Counted from the stretch's first letter, positions 1 to 5,761 are shown. The stretch is DNA of 7,617 nucleotides from Dialister sp. (GCA_022722495.1 JAIJLI010000086.1:1-7617); one strand, 5' to 3'. Translations and numbers: made by a program. Notes: generated from the letters alone by a model not told the origin.

Positions 1-64
1 GGCGGTCTTGAAAACCGTTAACCTTGCAAGAGGTTCATGGGTTCGAATCCCATCCCTTCTGCCA
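1..64 (+). tRNA. tRNA-Ser (anticodon UGA), 5' end outside window
   Basis: This is the 3' part of a serine tRNA. The anticodon stem pairs 2-6 with 14-18 around the seven-base loop CTTGAAA (7-13), giving anticodon UGA at 9-11. A long class II variable arm (AACCT 20-24 with AGGTT 31-35) is diagnostic of Ser/Leu/Tyr tRNAs. The T arm is ATGGG 37-41, loop TTCGAAT 42-48, CCCAT 49-53. The 3' acceptor strand is 54-60, the discriminator is G61, and CCA is encoded at 62-64. The D arm and 5' acceptor strand lie upstream of the window. The UGA anticodon plus long variable arm makes the serine identity firm. Confidence 0.95.
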
Positions 65-95
65 GAATTATATTCGCGGGAAGCCGCGGTTTCAG

Positions 96-136
96 AAAGC
101 ACTGTCATGAGCGGCGCGCTCATGACAGTGCTTTTT
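96..136 (+). terminator. Intrinsic terminator after tRNA-Ser
   Basis: A perfect 17-bp stem (96-112 with 118-134) closes a five-base loop GGCGC and is followed by a T run at 132-136. It lies 31 bases after the tRNA CCA end and should terminate the tRNA transcript. It also separates the tRNA from the yitT-like gene. Confidence 0.9.
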
Positions 137-143
137 ATAGTTA

Positions 144-168
144 GGGAAACGCTGATTCAATCGTTGTC
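144..168 (+). repeat. Half copy of the rpoD-leader hairpin repeat
   Basis: These 25 bases match the reverse complement of 6158-6182 with two differences. They correspond to one arm plus the loop of the hairpin repeat found before rpoD. No matching second arm is seen next to this copy, so here it is a solo half-element. It lies just after the tRNA terminator, a common landing place for small mobile or palindromic repeats. Its family is not recognised. Confidence 0.7.
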
Positions 169-214
169 CGACGTGGGATGTATTTTCATGCCATGCTCGT
201 CATAACTAAATAGC

Positions 215-228
215 TAGTTACTAGTCAC
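215..228 (+). repeat. Two-unit heptamer array TAGTTAC-TAGTCAC
   Basis: Two adjacent 7-base units, TAGTTAC (215-221) and TAGTCAC (222-228), lie 12 bases before the yitT ribosome binding site. The second unit is identical to the third unit of the longer array at 5914-5934, so this is a short or decayed member of the same repeat family. Confidence 0.6.
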
Positions 229-252
229 TTATTTCCACAAAAGGAGTCTTTC

Positions 253-1113
253 ATGTACCTATTCCATCGGCATATCGATCTCGCAAGCGAATTGAAGAAA
301 GCCGTCGGGCTGGCCGTGGGCGCAGCCATCTACTCGGCGGGCCTCAATCTTTTCCTGATCCCGAATGACATCATCGACGGAGGCATCACAGGCATTTCGC
401 TCCTCGTGCAGGCGCTGACGGGGATCCCCTTCAGCGTGCTCATCGTCCTTCTGAATCTGCCCTTTTTCTACATCGGCTATCGGCGGCTCGGAGCGCGGCT
501 TGCTCTGTCTTCGACCTTTGCGATCGTCATCCTCTCGCTATGCTCGTCCTATTTCGAGACGATGAAGCCCGCGACGTCGGATCCTTTCCTCTCGACGATC
601 TTTGGCGGCATCATCATCGGCATCGGTGTCGGCATCGTCATCAAGAGCGGCGGCTCGACAGATGGCACGGAGATCATGGCGATCTGGATGGATAATAGAT
701 TTCCTTTCTCTGTGGGTGAGATCATCATGTTTTTTAATTTCTTCATCCTTGGTGCGGCCGGCTTCGTCTTTAGCTGGAACAGTACGATGTATTCCCTCAT
801 CGCCTACTTCATCTGCTCGCGCATGATCGATGCGGTCTCGACGGGTCTCGACTCGTCGAAAGGGGTCTTCATCGTGACGACCTCTTACGATGCGGTGTCC
901 GATGCGATCGTTCACGATATGCATCGCGCCGTCACCCGCCTGCACGGACAGGGAGGCTTCCTGAAGGATGATAAGGATGTCCTCTACTGCGTGGTGAGCC
1001 GTCTGGAGATCACCAAGCTGAAGCAGGTCGTTCACGCCATCGATGCTTCGTCCTTCCTCTCTGTCTTCGATGTACAGGAAGTCCAGGGGGGACTGGTGAA
1101 GGGGAAGAAGTAA
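253..1113 (+). CDS. YitT family membrane protein (DUF161 plus C-terminal DUF2179)
   Basis: A 286-residue integral membrane protein of the YitT family, whose biochemical function is generally unknown. Hydrophobic segments lie at about 17-36, 57-76, 84-100, 115-130, 154-174 and 178-188. The family signature GGSTDGTEIMA is at 133-143, matching the usual GGSTGGTDI-type loop after a glycine-rich helix. The soluble C-terminal part (about 203-280) fits DUF2179, a small PII-like domain thought to bind a ligand; GQGGF at 232-236 and the final QEVQGG at 275-280 are typical. Length and domain order are normal for the family. The start is supported by AAAGGAG at 240-246, six bases before ATG. The gene stands alone between a tRNA terminator and a repeat-filled spacer. 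No convincing promoter was found upstream. Confidence 0.93.
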   Translation: MYLFHRHIDLASELKKAVGLAVGAAIYSAGLNLFLIPNDIIDGGITGISLLVQALTGIPFSVLIVLLNLPFFYIGYRRLGARLALSSTFAIVILSLCSSYFETMKPATSDPFLSTIFGGIIIGIGVGIVIKSGGSTDGTEIMAIWMDNRFPFSVGEIIMFFNFFILGAAGFVFSWNSTMYSLIAYFICSRMIDAVSTGLDSSKGVFIVTTSYDAVSDAIVHDMHRAVTRLHGQGGFLKDDKDVLYCVVSRLEITKLKQVVHAIDASSFLSVFDVQEVQGGLVKGKK

Positions 1114-1151
1114 GTGGTGGAGAGACTGGGAGACACGCTCAGGATGACGAA

Positions 1152-1237
1152 ATGCGCCGCACCACCCCCGTAGAACCTATAGAACCCGATCCCCCTCTTT
1201 CGCTCAATCAAGGGGCAGCACGCCCCATGGGCTAACC
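1152..1237 (-). repeat. Composite intergenic repeat element, copy 1
   Basis: Read on the minus strand this begins with GGTTAGCC (1230-1237) and continues with a GGGGC/GCCCC hairpin (1222-1226 with 1212-1216) and CCCCTTGA (1208-1215). An internal GGTTCTA-type repeat follows, and it ends with the 15-mer GGTGGTGCGGCGCAT (1152-1166). The same modules in the same order and at nearly the same spacing occur on the plus strand at 5769-5857. It occupies most of the 226-base gap between the yitT-like and VOC genes. Confidence 0.75.
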
Positions 1238-1266
1238 CTTAGAACCCATTGAACCCGTTGAACCTT
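1171..1266 (+). repeat. Two short arrays of a 9-base repeat (NAGAACCCN / TTGAACCCG)
   Basis: Units with a 9-base period run TAGAACCTA, TAGAACCCG (1171-1188) and, after the hairpin module, GCTAACCCT, TAGAACCCA, TTGAACCCG, TTGAACCTT (1231-1266). On the minus strand the core reads GGTTCAA/GGTTCTA. That is the same core as the 7-base array at 7477-7511, but at a different period. The arrays lie inside and flanking composite element copy 1. Confidence 0.7.
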
Positions 1267-1275
1267 TTCCCGCTA

Positions 1276-1304
1276 TTGTCGCTTTCTTGTCATCCTGTTA
1301 TACT
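1276..1304 (+). promoter_or_regulatory. Extended -10 sigma-70 promoter for VOC-tcdA
   Basis: A -35 box TTGTCG (1276-1281) is separated by 17 bases from TATACT (1299-1304), which is preceded by TG at 1296-1297 (extended -10). The predicted start site near 1311 leaves a leader of about 30 bases that holds the VOC ribosome binding site. Confidence 0.75.
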
Positions 1305-1339
1305 ACAAATACCACAAAGTTTTGAAAAGGAGAGTAACT

Positions 1340-1711
1340 ATGAAATTTCTGTTTAATCATCAAAATTTCAACGTGCTTGATCTCGAAAAAAGCATTGCCT
1401 TTTATGAAGAAGCGCTGGGACTTACGGTGAACCGTACTTATAAAGCTTCTGACGGCTCCTTTATCCTGACGTACATGGGAGACATGGCGACGGGCTTCCA
1501 GCTCGAGCTCACCTGGCTGCGTGATCGCAAGGAAGCCTACGATCTGGGGGACAATGAATTCCATCTGGCTTTCGAGGTGGATAATATGCAGGAAGCCTAT
1601 CAGAAACACAAGGCGATGGGCTGCGTGTGCTATGAGAACAAGGATATGGGCATCTACTTCATCAATGATCCGGACGGATACTGGATCGAGATCATCCCGG
1701 GAGGACATTGA
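1340..1711 (+). CDS. VOC superfamily protein, glyoxalase I (lactoylglutathione lyase)-like
   Basis: A 123-residue single-unit vicinal oxygen chelate protein with two beta-alpha-beta-beta-beta modules. Candidate metal ligands fall where glyoxalase I has them: His7, Glu56, His75 and Glu117, the last in the C-terminal DPDGYWIEI (110-118). Glyoxalase I isomerises the hemithioacetal of methylglyoxal and a thiol. The complete ligand set makes a metal-dependent enzyme likely, but the substrate is not shown. The ATG at 1340 is preferred over an in-frame TTG at 1322 because AAGGAG at 1327-1332 sits seven bases before it and would otherwise lie inside the gene. The stop overlaps the next ATG by one base, indicating an operon and coupled translation with tcdA. 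Confidence 0.9.
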   Translation: MKFLFNHQNFNVLDLEKSIAFYEEALGLTVNRTYKASDGSFILTYMGDMATGFQLELTWLRDRKEAYDLGDNEFHLAFEVDNMQEAYQKHKAMGCVCYENKDMGIYFINDPDGYWIEIIPGGH

Positions 1712-2412
1712 TGGATCCGATATTTACCAGAACTGCCCGCATCATAGATGAGAAGGGCATCGAGTGCCTCCAGGCCAAAACAGTCGCGGTCTTTGGCATC
1801 GGAGGTGTTGGTTCTTATGCGGCAGAAGCACTCGTGAGAGCGGGCGTGGGACACCTCATTTTCATCGATAAGGATGATGTTGATATCACAAATCTGAACC
1901 GCCAGCTGGTCGCTGACTTAACGACCGTCGGAAAAAATAAGGCAGAAGTCATGGTATCACGTGCGCACCTCGTTAATCCGGCCTGTGATGCGAAGGCCAT
2001 GCCCATTTTCTATCGCCCCGGCGACGAGGACTTCATCAGAGATCTCCATGCCGACTACATCATCGATGCCATCGATGATGTACCGGCGAAGATCTCCATC
2101 GCGGAAGTCTGCTGGAAGCTGAAGATACCGGAGATCTCTTCCATGGGAACGGGCAATCGCCTGCGGCCGGAGATGCTGCAGATCGCTGACATCAATAAGA
2201 CCTCTGTCTGCCATCTTGCCCGCAAAATGAGAAAGGAGCTGAAGGAACGTCGTGTGAGAAAACTCACGGTCGTCTACTCGAAAGAGCTCCCGCACAAGCC
2301 CATCGGCGAAGGCCATGCCCCCGGCTCCATTTCCTTCGTCCCGCCCGTTTCCGGCATGATGATGGCAGGCTACGTCGTGCGCGCCCTGCTGAAGGAAAAA
2401 GGGATCGGGTAA
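1711..2412 (+). CDS. tcdA: tRNA threonylcarbamoyladenosine dehydratase (TcdA/CsdL, ThiF/E1-like)
   Basis: A 233-residue E1-like enzyme that, in characterised members, uses ATP to dehydrate t6A37 of ANN-decoding tRNAs to cyclic ct6A in the cytoplasm. Visible motifs are the Rossmann ATP-binding loop GIGGVGS (29-35), acidic FIDKDDVD (51-58), NLNRQ (61-65), DAIDD (119-123) and the TcdA-type stretch SMGTGNRLRPEM (144-155). KTSVCHLARKMRKEL (163-177) is also TcdA-like. There is no fused ubiquitin-like or rhodanese domain, which favours TcdA over ThiF or MoeB. The length is slightly below the roughly 250-270 usual for the family, with a short C terminus. ATG at 1711 is chosen, with GGGAGGA at 1699-1705 as ribosome binding site inside the VOC gene; an adjacent TTG at 1708 is less likely. 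The gene overlaps VOC by one base. Confidence 0.94.
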   Translation: MDPIFTRTARIIDEKGIECLQAKTVAVFGIGGVGSYAAEALVRAGVGHLIFIDKDDVDITNLNRQLVADLTTVGKNKAEVMVSRAHLVNPACDAKAMPIFYRPGDEDFIRDLHADYIIDAIDDVPAKISIAEVCWKLKIPEISSMGTGNRLRPEMLQIADINKTSVCHLARKMRKELKERRVRKLTVVYSKELPHKPIGEGHAPGSISFVPPVSGMMMAGYVVRALLKEKGIG

Positions 2413-2436
2413 AGGAGGCGCGGGCTTCCTCTCGCC

Positions 2437-2535
2437 ATGGATCATGTATTCTTTGAGATCGGGACATATCTGGCGCTTGCCAAAGCTTTCGCGCCACGCC
2501 CATCACACTATTGGAGCCTCACCCTTAGTCCCTGA
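2437..2535 (+). CDS. Possible 32-residue leader or small ORF
   Basis: A 32-codon ORF (begins MDHVFFEIGTYLALAKAF) fills most of the gap between tcdA and the C39-like gene. Its composition is protein-like, and it stops 29 bases before the next ATG. Against it, the nearest ribosome binding site (AAAGGAGG, 2411-2418) is 18 bases away and no alternative start lies closer. It could be a leader peptide, a decayed fragment or chance. It matches nothing I recognise. Confidence 0.2.
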   Translation: MDHVFFEIGTYLALAKAFAPRPSHYWSLTLSP

Positions 2536-2539
2536 TCTC
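2455..2539 (+). promoter_or_regulatory. Possible structured leader before the C39-like gene
   Basis: An outer helix can form between GAGATCGGGA (2455-2464) and TCCCTGATCTC (2529-2539) with one bulge. It encloses a perfect TGGCGC/GCGCCA stem (2471-2476 with 2491-2496). The helix ends 12 bases before the AAGGAGG ribosome binding site at 2552-2558. No known riboswitch consensus or terminator U-tract is recognised, so a regulatory role is inference. Confidence 0.25.
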
Positions 2540-2564
2540 TATTTTCCCCACAAGGAGGCCCTAT

Positions 2565-3176
2565 ATGATCACCGAAATCCATCATCCGGAATGGCTCACG
2601 CTGGATGTGGGCGGTCAGACTGTTCTTGGCTATAACCAGGAATGGTATCCGCAGGAGAGGCAGCGCTTGGCAGGCTGCGGGCCTACGGTCGCTGCCATGA
2701 TGGCAGCCTATCTGGAAAAGAAAGAGTGGAAGACGCCGGTGAAAGACCGGGAGCTCGCGCTTTCCGTGATGCTTTCCCTGTGGCAGTACGCGACACCAAG
2801 GATGCACGGCCTCTACAAGACGCGCTGGCTGAAGGAAGGCCTCGCAGCGTATCTTTCAGAGAAAGGCCTGTCTGGTGTCGTAGAATCGCTCTCTATACCG
2901 TCTATCCACCTCCTTGCGCCAAAGCCGGAACGGGTCATCTCCTTCATCAAGGCGGGGCTTTCGGCGGACTGTCCGGTGGGATTTTTGAATCTTCACAGCG
3001 GGGGTGAGCCCATTCCCTATCATTGGCACTGGATGCCCATCGTAGCGATGGAAGAAACCGAAGAGGGGACCTTCTGCACCCTTTGGGATGAGGGGAAGGC
3101 CCATCGATTCTGCCTGGAAGGCTGGCTCAAAAATACCAGGTTCGGCGGCGGGTTTGTCAGAGTGACCGGCGCCTGA
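2565..3176 (+). CDS. C39-like (papain-fold) cysteine peptidase family protein
   Basis: A 203-residue protein resembling C39_2-type domains. The N-terminal NQEWYP (24-29) followed by GCGPTVAAM (37-45) is the typical Q...GCGPT arrangement, placing the catalytic cysteine at Cys38 with Gln25 or Gln33 as oxyanion-hole candidate. HWHW (153-156) supplies the histidine (His153 or His155), and Asp175 in LWDEGK could complete a triad. No signal peptide or membrane segment is seen, so it appears cytoplasmic, and it lacks the ABC transporter of bacteriocin-processing C39 enzymes. ATG at 2565 is well supported by AAGGAGG at 2552-2558. Proteolytic activity and substrate are unproven; a non-peptidase hydrolase or transferase on the same fold remains possible. 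Confidence 0.7.
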   Translation: MITEIHHPEWLTLDVGGQTVLGYNQEWYPQERQRLAGCGPTVAAMMAAYLEKKEWKTPVKDRELALSVMLSLWQYATPRMHGLYKTRWLKEGLAAYLSEKGLSGVVESLSIPSIHLLAPKPERVISFIKAGLSADCPVGFLNLHSGGEPIPYHWHWMPIVAMEETEEGTFCTLWDEGKAHRFCLEGWLKNTRFGGGFVRVTGA

Positions 3177-3207
3177 TGGACACTCTCATTGTCATTCTTC
3201 CGGACTT

Positions 3208-3222
3208 ATCACGTGATTGACC
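3208..3222 (+). promoter_or_regulatory. Palindrome ATCACGTGAT abutting a -35-like TTGACC
   Basis: The perfect 10-base palindrome ATCACGTGAT (3208-3217) runs into TTGACC (3217-3222) upstream of the exported-protein gene. A matching -10 at 17 bases is not convincing. An operator/promoter role is therefore tentative. Confidence 0.25.
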
Positions 3223-3284
3223 TTTCAACGGGGATAACCATTTCCCGTCCCCCAAAAAATGTATTGCAAAGGAGGATCTCGAAA

Positions 3285-3761
3285 ATGAAAAAAATGATCG
3301 CTATGGCACTGATCTCTGCACTGGCTCTGCCGGGCGCTGCCATGGGAGCAGCCCAGCTGCCTTCCTCGGAAAAAATGCTGAATGATTACAGCCGCTATGC
3401 CGTGGTCTATACCAGCGATGAAGAGCGCGTCTATGTGGATACCGAGACGATCGAGCGCGATCCGGCCAATGCGGGAGAGCTCCCCGTCATCCGTGGGACG
3501 CTGTACGCGGAGGTCTATAAAGACCCGCTCACCTATCCCGATTATGGCAATGACCGCATGGTCGAGTACATTTTCCAGTATGAGACGGCCGTGGGTGCCG
3601 ATCAGTATGGCCGAGAGATCCGGTACCGCATCTTGAATAAGCTGCAGGGTGTCTACACACCTGATGGCAAACCGGCTGCCTATACAGGCGTCCACGATGA
3701 ACCGGCGGACGAAGCAGATGACATCTACGCTGCCATGTATCGTCTGTCGAAAAATTATTAA
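3285..3761 (+). CDS. Small exported protein of unknown function
   Basis: A 158-residue protein starting MKKMIAMALISALALPGAAMGA, a classic Sec signal peptide with likely cleavage after Ala20 or Ala22 in the AMGA region. There is no lipobox cysteine, so it is expected to be soluble in the periplasm or outside. The mature part (about 136 residues) is acidic and rich in Tyr and Asp. ERVYVDTETIERDP (about residues 46-59) resembles the VYVD-x-x-(S/T)-I pattern seen in Adhesin_E-like small secreted proteins, followed by predicted beta strands with QYETAV and REIRYRI. That resemblance is weak. The start is set by AAAGGAGG at 3268-3275; an in-frame ATG at 3189 would bury the signal peptide behind 32 non-hydrophobic residues. 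It follows the C39-like gene by 108 bases. Confidence 0.8.
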   Translation: MKKMIAMALISALALPGAAMGAAQLPSSEKMLNDYSRYAVVYTSDEERVYVDTETIERDPANAGELPVIRGTLYAEVYKDPLTYPDYGNDRMVEYIFQYETAVGADQYGREIRYRILNKLQGVYTPDGKPAAYTGVHDEPADEADDIYAAMYRLSKNY

Positions 3762-3802
3762 GAAGCGGGGAATGGGGAGCCGCGGGGCAGATCCCTTTTC
3801 CA

Positions 3803-3831
3803 TTTACAAATTCTGTCCACTGCTATATAAT
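3803..3831 (+). promoter_or_regulatory. Sigma-70 promoter for the metallo-hydrolase unit
   Basis: TTTACA (3803-3808), a 17-base spacer and a perfect TATAAT (3826-3831). The predicted start is near 3838, giving a leader of about 147 bases before the ATG at 3985. That leader contains a terminator-like hairpin almost immediately. Confidence 0.8.
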
Positions 3832-3856
3832 AGATAAAACTTCACTTATCAAGCAG

Positions 3857-3891
3857 AGAAGCCATGAGACATGTCTTTTGGCTTCTTTTTT
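3857..3891 (+). terminator. Intrinsic terminator or attenuator in the hydrolase leader
   Basis: AGAAGCC (3857-3863) pairs perfectly with GGCTTCT (3880-3886). The inner AGAC/GTCT pairing extends the stem, and it is followed by T at 3886-3891. It lies only about 20 bases after the predicted start of the 3803-3831 promoter. It may terminate read-through from the exported-protein gene, attenuate the hydrolase transcript, or end a small RNA of about 50 nt. Confidence 0.7.
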
Positions 3892-3920
3892 GTTTATGGA
3901 TCCTTTGCAAGGGAAGCTTT

Positions 3921-3955
3921 GATCCCATCTGACTCTGCGATGGGATCAGTGCTTT
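3921..3955 (+). promoter_or_regulatory. Second leader hairpin before the hydrolase gene
   Basis: GATCCCATC (3921-3929) pairs perfectly with GATGGGATC (3939-3947) around a nine-base loop. A short T run at 3952-3955 follows five bases later, so it is a weak terminator at best. The loop contains CTCTGC (3933-3938), complementary to GCAGAG (3853-3858) at the foot of the first hairpin. Confidence 0.5.
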
Positions 3956-3984
3956 TCGCGGATCTCTTCTTAGGGGAGAACAAT

Positions 3985-5058
3985 ATGCAGCTCTACATTG
4001 CGGGCGGCTGCGGCGACCAGGGCCGCAATTGCTTCTATATCGAAGGGGATCGGCATGCCTTCATCGTAGACGCGGGGACGTCGACGGACGGGCTGGACCG
4101 TCTGCCCGACCTGTCACCGGAGATGATCCGCCGCGCGGAATATCTTTTCGTGACCCATTCTCACAAAGACCACACGGGCGCGATCGAATATCTGGAAAAC
4201 AATGGCTTCACCGGCCCCGTCCTGATGTCAAACCAGACCTACCAGCAGATCCATTACAAGCCGAAGAACACAATGATTCTTGACTCCACCGCACCTGAGC
4301 TTTCCCTGGACGGCGAACTCTCGCTCCGCTGGGGACGGACGGGACACTGTGCCGGTGCGGTCTGGTACTACATCACCGTGGATGGGAAGCGTCTCTTTTT
4401 CTCCGGTGACTACCGGGAGAATGATACCTTCTACCGCTGCGATGCCGTTCGCGGTCTCACGGCGGATCTTGCCGTCATCGACTCCGCTTACAGCCGCATG
4501 GATCGGGCAGAGGATATGAGAAAAGCCGTCGCAGACGCGGCGAAAGAGGCACTGGGTCAGTCGGCTCCGCTCCTCCTGCCGGTCCCCTCCTACGGCCGCG
4601 GCCTTTCTATGGCGATGCTCTTTTATCAGACCTTTGGCGAGGCATATCCCATTCACATGTCCGCAAAGCTTCGTGACCAGTGGCTGCGCATCGGGCATCG
4701 GGGCTATTTTGCCCACGAAGAGATCTTGGGCTATCCCTTCGATATTTTCAGGTCGTGGGATGAAACATCTCTGGAAGGCGGGCACATCTATTTCCTGACG
4801 GATGCCCAGCTCTCCAAGGCGAAGAGCCGAGAGCTCATCGACTGCCATCCCGAGCTCTCCGTCCTCATGACCGGTAGCCTTCACGGCTATGGCAAGGCAA
4901 AGTCCTACTACGAGTCCGGCCGCGCAGCCTTCGTCCTCTGGCCGAACCATCTCACCAAGCAGGAAACTGCAGATCTCGCAGCGGCGAATGCGTTCTCTCT
5001 CGTCGTTCCTTTCCACAATCCGAAGGAAAAGCCGGAGACGGATGTGTATACCTTTTGA
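3985..5058 (+). CDS. MBL-fold metallo-hydrolase with beta-CASP-like C-terminal half
   Basis: A 357-residue metallo-beta-lactamase-fold protein. Metal-site motifs are VDAG with Asp29, HSHKDH (58-63; the HxHxDH signature), GH with His121, SGDY with Asp142 and PFH with His344. After the MBL core, DSAYS (166-170), a PSYGRG stretch (201-206), GSLHGYG (297-303), WPNHLT (319-324) and the final PFHNP resemble the A, B and C motif pattern of beta-CASP nucleases (RNase J/CPSF73/COG1236). This suggests an RNA-acting hydrolase, but the match is diverged and it lacks the RNase J C-terminal domain. The ATG at 3985 is supported by AGGGGAG (3972-3978). An earlier in-frame ATG at 3871 lies within the terminator hairpin and has no ribosome binding site. 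Its leader holds two hairpins. Confidence 0.85.
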   Translation: MQLYIAGGCGDQGRNCFYIEGDRHAFIVDAGTSTDGLDRLPDLSPEMIRRAEYLFVTHSHKDHTGAIEYLENNGFTGPVLMSNQTYQQIHYKPKNTMILDSTAPELSLDGELSLRWGRTGHCAGAVWYYITVDGKRLFFSGDYRENDTFYRCDAVRGLTADLAVIDSAYSRMDRAEDMRKAVADAAKEALGQSAPLLLPVPSYGRGLSMAMLFYQTFGEAYPIHMSAKLRDQWLRIGHRGYFAHEEILGYPFDIFRSWDETSLEGGHIYFLTDAQLSKAKSRELIDCHPELSVLMTGSLHGYGKAKSYYESGRAAFVLWPNHLTKQETADLAAANAFSLVVPFHNPKEKPETDVYTF

Positions 5059-5085
5059 GCGAGGGATGGAGCGGCGGGCACGGAA

Positions 5086-5144
5086 GGCGCAGCCGGCTTC
5101 TCATTGACGGGGCCTGTCGCAGGTCCACTTCCGTCAAAAGCGCC
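5086..5144 (+). other. Possible structured 3' region after the hydrolase gene
   Basis: GGCGC (5086-5090) can pair with GCGCC (5140-5144). Inside it TTGACGG (5104-5110) pairs perfectly with CCGTCAA (5131-5137), and CCTG/CAGG (5113-5116 with 5120-5123) forms the tip. No U-tract follows on either strand, so it is not a standard intrinsic terminator. It could be a transcript-end stabiliser or chance. Confidence 0.35.
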
Positions 5145-5201
5145 GGGGACTTTCCTTTGATGAGGCACCCCACTGCCCTCTTTTTCCCTCTTCCCCACGC
5201 A

Positions 5202-5210
5202 TGTTATAAT
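5202..5210 (+). promoter_or_regulatory. Extended -10 promoter for the universal stress gene
   Basis: TG (5202-5203), one base, then a perfect TATAAT (5205-5210). The -35 position at 17 bases holds TTTTCC (5182-5187), which is poor; extended -10 promoters tolerate a poor -35. The predicted leader is about 45-50 bases. Confidence 0.7.
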
Positions 5211-5264
5211 AGAAACAGAAGAAAACAGGGAGTGATCCCTTCGTCATAGAAAGGCGGGATGCAT

Positions 5265-5714
5265 ATGCTTTCTTATAAAAAAATCCTGGTACCGTATGAT
5301 GGTTCCGACCATGCAAAGAAAGCGCTCCAGCAGGCCATTGCTATTGCTGAAGACGGTGAAGGCGCAAAGCTCTTCGTTGCTTCGGTGTGCAACATGGTAT
5401 CCGCGATGAGCAATTTTGATCAGGTCTCCATCGCAGAAGGTTGCCTCACGACCAAGCTGACAGAAGATCTGGAAGCGCAGTGCAAGGCGGATCTGGAGGA
5501 AGCCAAGGCTTTGATTCCGAAAGGGGTAGAGACGGAGATGATCTATGAAGTCGGTTCTCCGGGACCTGTCCTTTTGAATGTGGCCGACGATAAGAAATGT
5601 GACCTCATCGTCATGGGCAGCCGGGGCCTCGGTCCCCTGAAGGGCATCTTCATGGGCTCTGTTTCCAGCTACCTCGTCAGCCGTTCCAAGTGCCCGATCC
5701 TCATCGTGAAATAA
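5265..5714 (+). CDS. Universal stress protein, UspA family, ATP-binding type
   Basis: A 149-residue single-domain Usp protein, the usual family length. The N-terminal strand ILVPYDGS (7-14) provides Asp12. The C-terminal nucleotide-binding signature is complete: MGSRGLG starting at Gly118, Gly121, nine residues, then Gly131-Ser132 (G-2X-G-9X-G-S), placing it in the ATP-binding subgroup. It ends with the typical strand CPILIVK. Such proteins are cytoplasmic dimers linked to stress survival; the exact role is unknown. The ATG at 5265 is chosen over 5259 because AGGCGG (5252-5257) gives a seven-base spacing to it, whereas the earlier ATG nearly touches the ribosome binding site. It is monocistronic, with its own promoter and a strong terminator. 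Confidence 0.95.
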   Translation: MLSYKKILVPYDGSDHAKKALQQAIAIAEDGEGAKLFVASVCNMVSAMSNFDQVSIAEGCLTTKLTEDLEAQCKADLEEAKALIPKGVETEMIYEVGSPGPVLLNVADDKKCDLIVMGSRGLGPLKGIFMGSVSSYLVSRSKCPILIVK

Positions 5715-5723
5715 TTGAGACAG

Positions 5724-5761
5724 AAGCTGTAAATGCCGGCATTGGCATTTACAGCTTTTTT
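5724..5761 (+). terminator. Intrinsic terminator after the universal stress gene
   Basis: A perfect 14-bp stem (5724-5737 with 5744-5757), loop GGCATT, followed by six T (5756-5761). It begins 10 bases after the stop codon. Confidence 0.93.

Noticed and set aside
8..205. A 65-codon frame starting inside the tRNA
   Set aside because: It crosses the tRNA-Ser and its terminator; no independent support.
2444..2635. A 63-codon plus-strand frame overlapping the start of the C39-like gene
   Set aside because: It runs through the ribosome binding site and first 71 bases of the better-supported gene in another frame, and lacks its own ribosome binding site.
3871..3984. An N-terminal extension of the metallo-hydrolase from ATG 3871
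   Set aside because: It would translate the terminator hairpin and has no ribosome binding site. The MBL fold starts naturally at MQLYIAGG from 3985 with AGGGGAG upstream.
3892..3984. T-box or other known riboswitch before the metallo-hydrolase
   Set aside because: No T-box AGGGTGG-type signature or other aptamer consensus was recognised, and there is no room for an aptamer before the first terminator.
4228..5016. A 262-codon minus-strand frame within the metallo-hydrolase gene
   Set aside because: The plus-strand frame carries all catalytic motifs. The minus frame has no recognisable domain or start signal.
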